Of a DNA stretch of 64,000 nt, positions 62,107 to 64,000 are shown in pieces. The notes beneath the pieces were generated by a model. That model worked only from the letters and a program-made list of their open reading frames with translations, was not told the DNA's origin and did no database searches. Position 1 is the stretch's first letter. Every line of letters begins with the position of its first letter. The position numbers were made by a program, and so were the translations under genes. Source of the DNA: Warburgia ugandensis (taxonomy: Eukaryota > Streptophyta > Magnoliopsida > Canellales > Canellaceae); the NCBI GenBank assembly GCA_035236585.1, contig CP141128.1:35756684-35820683 (forward strand), in the 5' to 3' direction.

Positions 62107-64000
62107 GTGGATGGAGGGCTCAAGGAGATAGGGAATAGCTACTAACATTGGCTACCCCTGACTCTATATAAGGAGGAACAAAGAAGAAAAAATGGAAGCA
62201 AGGAGAGGAAGAAGAAGAAGAGATAGAATTGGAGGGAAGAGAAAAACTCATTTTCCTTCTTAATCCACTAGTGCAGTAAGCATTTTACTTCTCTATTTTT
62301 CATGTGTTTTTATGTAATTTCTCCTTTCTAAGAACTTGAACTAAAAAATGAAACTTTTCATTAAAAGTCTCTTTGTAATTTTTTTTTGAAATTTCAATGG
62401 TAAAGAGCATGGAAGTGTTACTGCTTTGTTCCACCTATTGTTACTAACATTCTAGCTTGTAAATGCTATGAATAACACTAAGCCATGGTGAGAAAGTAAG
62501 AAAGTAGGGTTAAGTCTAGGTTTTACAAACTCTATTTCACTACTACTACTGTACTGTCTTGCCTGCATTTATATTGGTGTTAATCAATGTTCTTAGCCAT
62601 TGATATTGCTGCTATATCACCTAAGAAGAAGTGAAATGAATTTTTCCTAGGGAGGATTGGAGCAAATCAAGATATCTTCATCTGTGTCTTTTCCTTTTAC
62701 AATTACTGCAGGGGAAAAAAGAATGTTCGATTTTCCATAACTTAGCCAAGTTTTTGTTTATGTTTTGATGAGCTAAACCATTGGAAATGTTCTCCTAAGT
62801 CTTGGGAAGAAGTTCCCATTGGCTTCTAACAATTTCATTGAGTTTTGGGTGAAATTTATCAAAGACAATAGTAACAGGTACTATTTTTGAACTATTACTA
62901 TTTGTGATCAACTAGTCATATTCTTTATCAATTCCACCATCTCTACTCATTTTCTTCACTATCTAACCATATAGATGAATTTCTTAACCTCCATTTAGGT
63001 TAGATAAAAATTTTAGAATAAAAGTCAATTAGTACATTAGAGATTTTAATGGCTGAATTCAACAAATTCATCATACACTCACTAGTGTAAAAAGGTTGTA
63101 ATAGGGACTATTTCTATCAGTGATGAATTAGCCACATTTATGATAAAAATATTCTTATCTATAGTTTTTTAATAAAAATATAACCATATCATTGGATTCT
63201 TTGACATTTGATTATACTAGGCACCAAATTTCAGAGAAAAAATCAATCTCTTATGTGGAAGTGATTGGCCAAAGTACCTCTTCTTGTATGTACGAAAAAT
63301 TTGCAACTCCCAATTGCTAGTGACACCCTCCTATTATTTTGTACTTTTATATCTCATTAAATTCTTAGCTAATTTTATCTTGTAATATTTTGTTTTAAAG
63401 GTAGTTAAGTAAGGAACAATTTGGCGTGTGACAACATCATCGATAATCATTAGGATTAAAATTGTATTTTTCCAAATGAAATGCTAGCAACACTTTATAA
63501 AGTCATGTTTCACTTTTTATTCTTATTAGATTTGTATGAAATTTGAGATGGATATTAGTGGATATATTTGAAACATGATGTCCTAAGGGCATGTTGAAGA
63601 ATCTTGTCAAAAATTAGAAATATTTATTGATATCTGTTTCTTTATCTTTATTACTTTCTCCTTGCAATTTTTCTCTTTCTTAATGATTACAAAAAGCAAG
63701 TAAATAAAAAAATAGTAGAAATTAAATATTTCACCAAAGTTTAGGATAGTCTTTTCTTTATTTGTTGGCTAATTTAATTTATTTAAAATTTGATTACTTC
63801 AATTTTGATTTAATTAATTTATGTTAAATTTGAAATTACGTTAGGCTGGTTTATTTTTTTCTTTGGATTAGAGTGATTCTAGAATAACATTAGGGAACAC
63901 CACTCAGTAATTTATAATCTCTTAAATGTCTTAGAAAATTTAATTTAAAATTTATCTCAATTTAGAAAAGATAGAATTGCCCTTAGTACAATTCTTTGAT
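62107..64000 (+). repeat. Array unit F (runs off the window)
   Basis: TATA box at 62165-62171, purine-rich stretch 62175-62245, CT tract almost lost (near 62368). The sequence continues in register with units B-E to the window end. Confidence 0.75.

Overview
This is a stretch of repeat-filled, AT-rich plant nuclear DNA. The plant assignment rests on two Au-type SINEs, a fragment of a plant AP-3 mu adaptin gene with introns, a CACTA element with a plant Transposase_24-like gene, an RTE-type LINE of the angiosperm kind, and LTR elements primed by tRNA-iMet and tRNA-Asp. The species cannot be named; a flowering plant with a large, transposon-rich genome is likely. No intact host gene is visible: every gene-like region is a broken transposon gene or a captured fragment.

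The backbone is an interrupted tandem array of about 2.6-2.8 kb LTR-like units, six in the window: 8650-11455; 11456-12885 + 29224-29517 + 44269-45101; 45102-48274; 48275-51043; 51044-52535 + 60960-62106; 62107-64000. Most units carry a TATA box, purine-rich sequence, a (CT)n tract at a fixed place, an LTR-like 3' end and a decayed tRNA-Asp-type primer site.

Three large insertions break this backbone, and sister units show the empty site for each. (1) 12886-29223 is a hAT DNA transposon carrying a broken BED/RICESLEEPER-type transposase and, between that gene and its right end, a fragment of the AP-3 mu gene. Inside it sits a CACTA element (about 13166-23849) with Transposase_24-like and Ulp1-like genes, no visible TNP2 transposase, and a five-copy 320 bp tandem repeat. 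A solo LTR (13226-15795) lies in the CACTA left end. (2) 29518-44268 is a minus-strand Ty3/gypsy fossil of Athila/Tat type, holding a nearly full-length RTE LINE (32927-36310, 17 bp target duplication) in its interior and a solo LTR (40954-43658) in one LTR. (3) 52536-60959 is a minus-strand, LARD-like Ty3/gypsy element with a long non-coding interior. A sister copy fills 1-7057 and runs off the left edge.

Stretch 7058-8650 holds no recognisable gene or element. The most notable observations are the captured AP-3 mu fragment with its exact 42 bp triplication and flanking direct repeats, the tandem LTR-unit array, and duplicated hairpins at the LINE 5' end.
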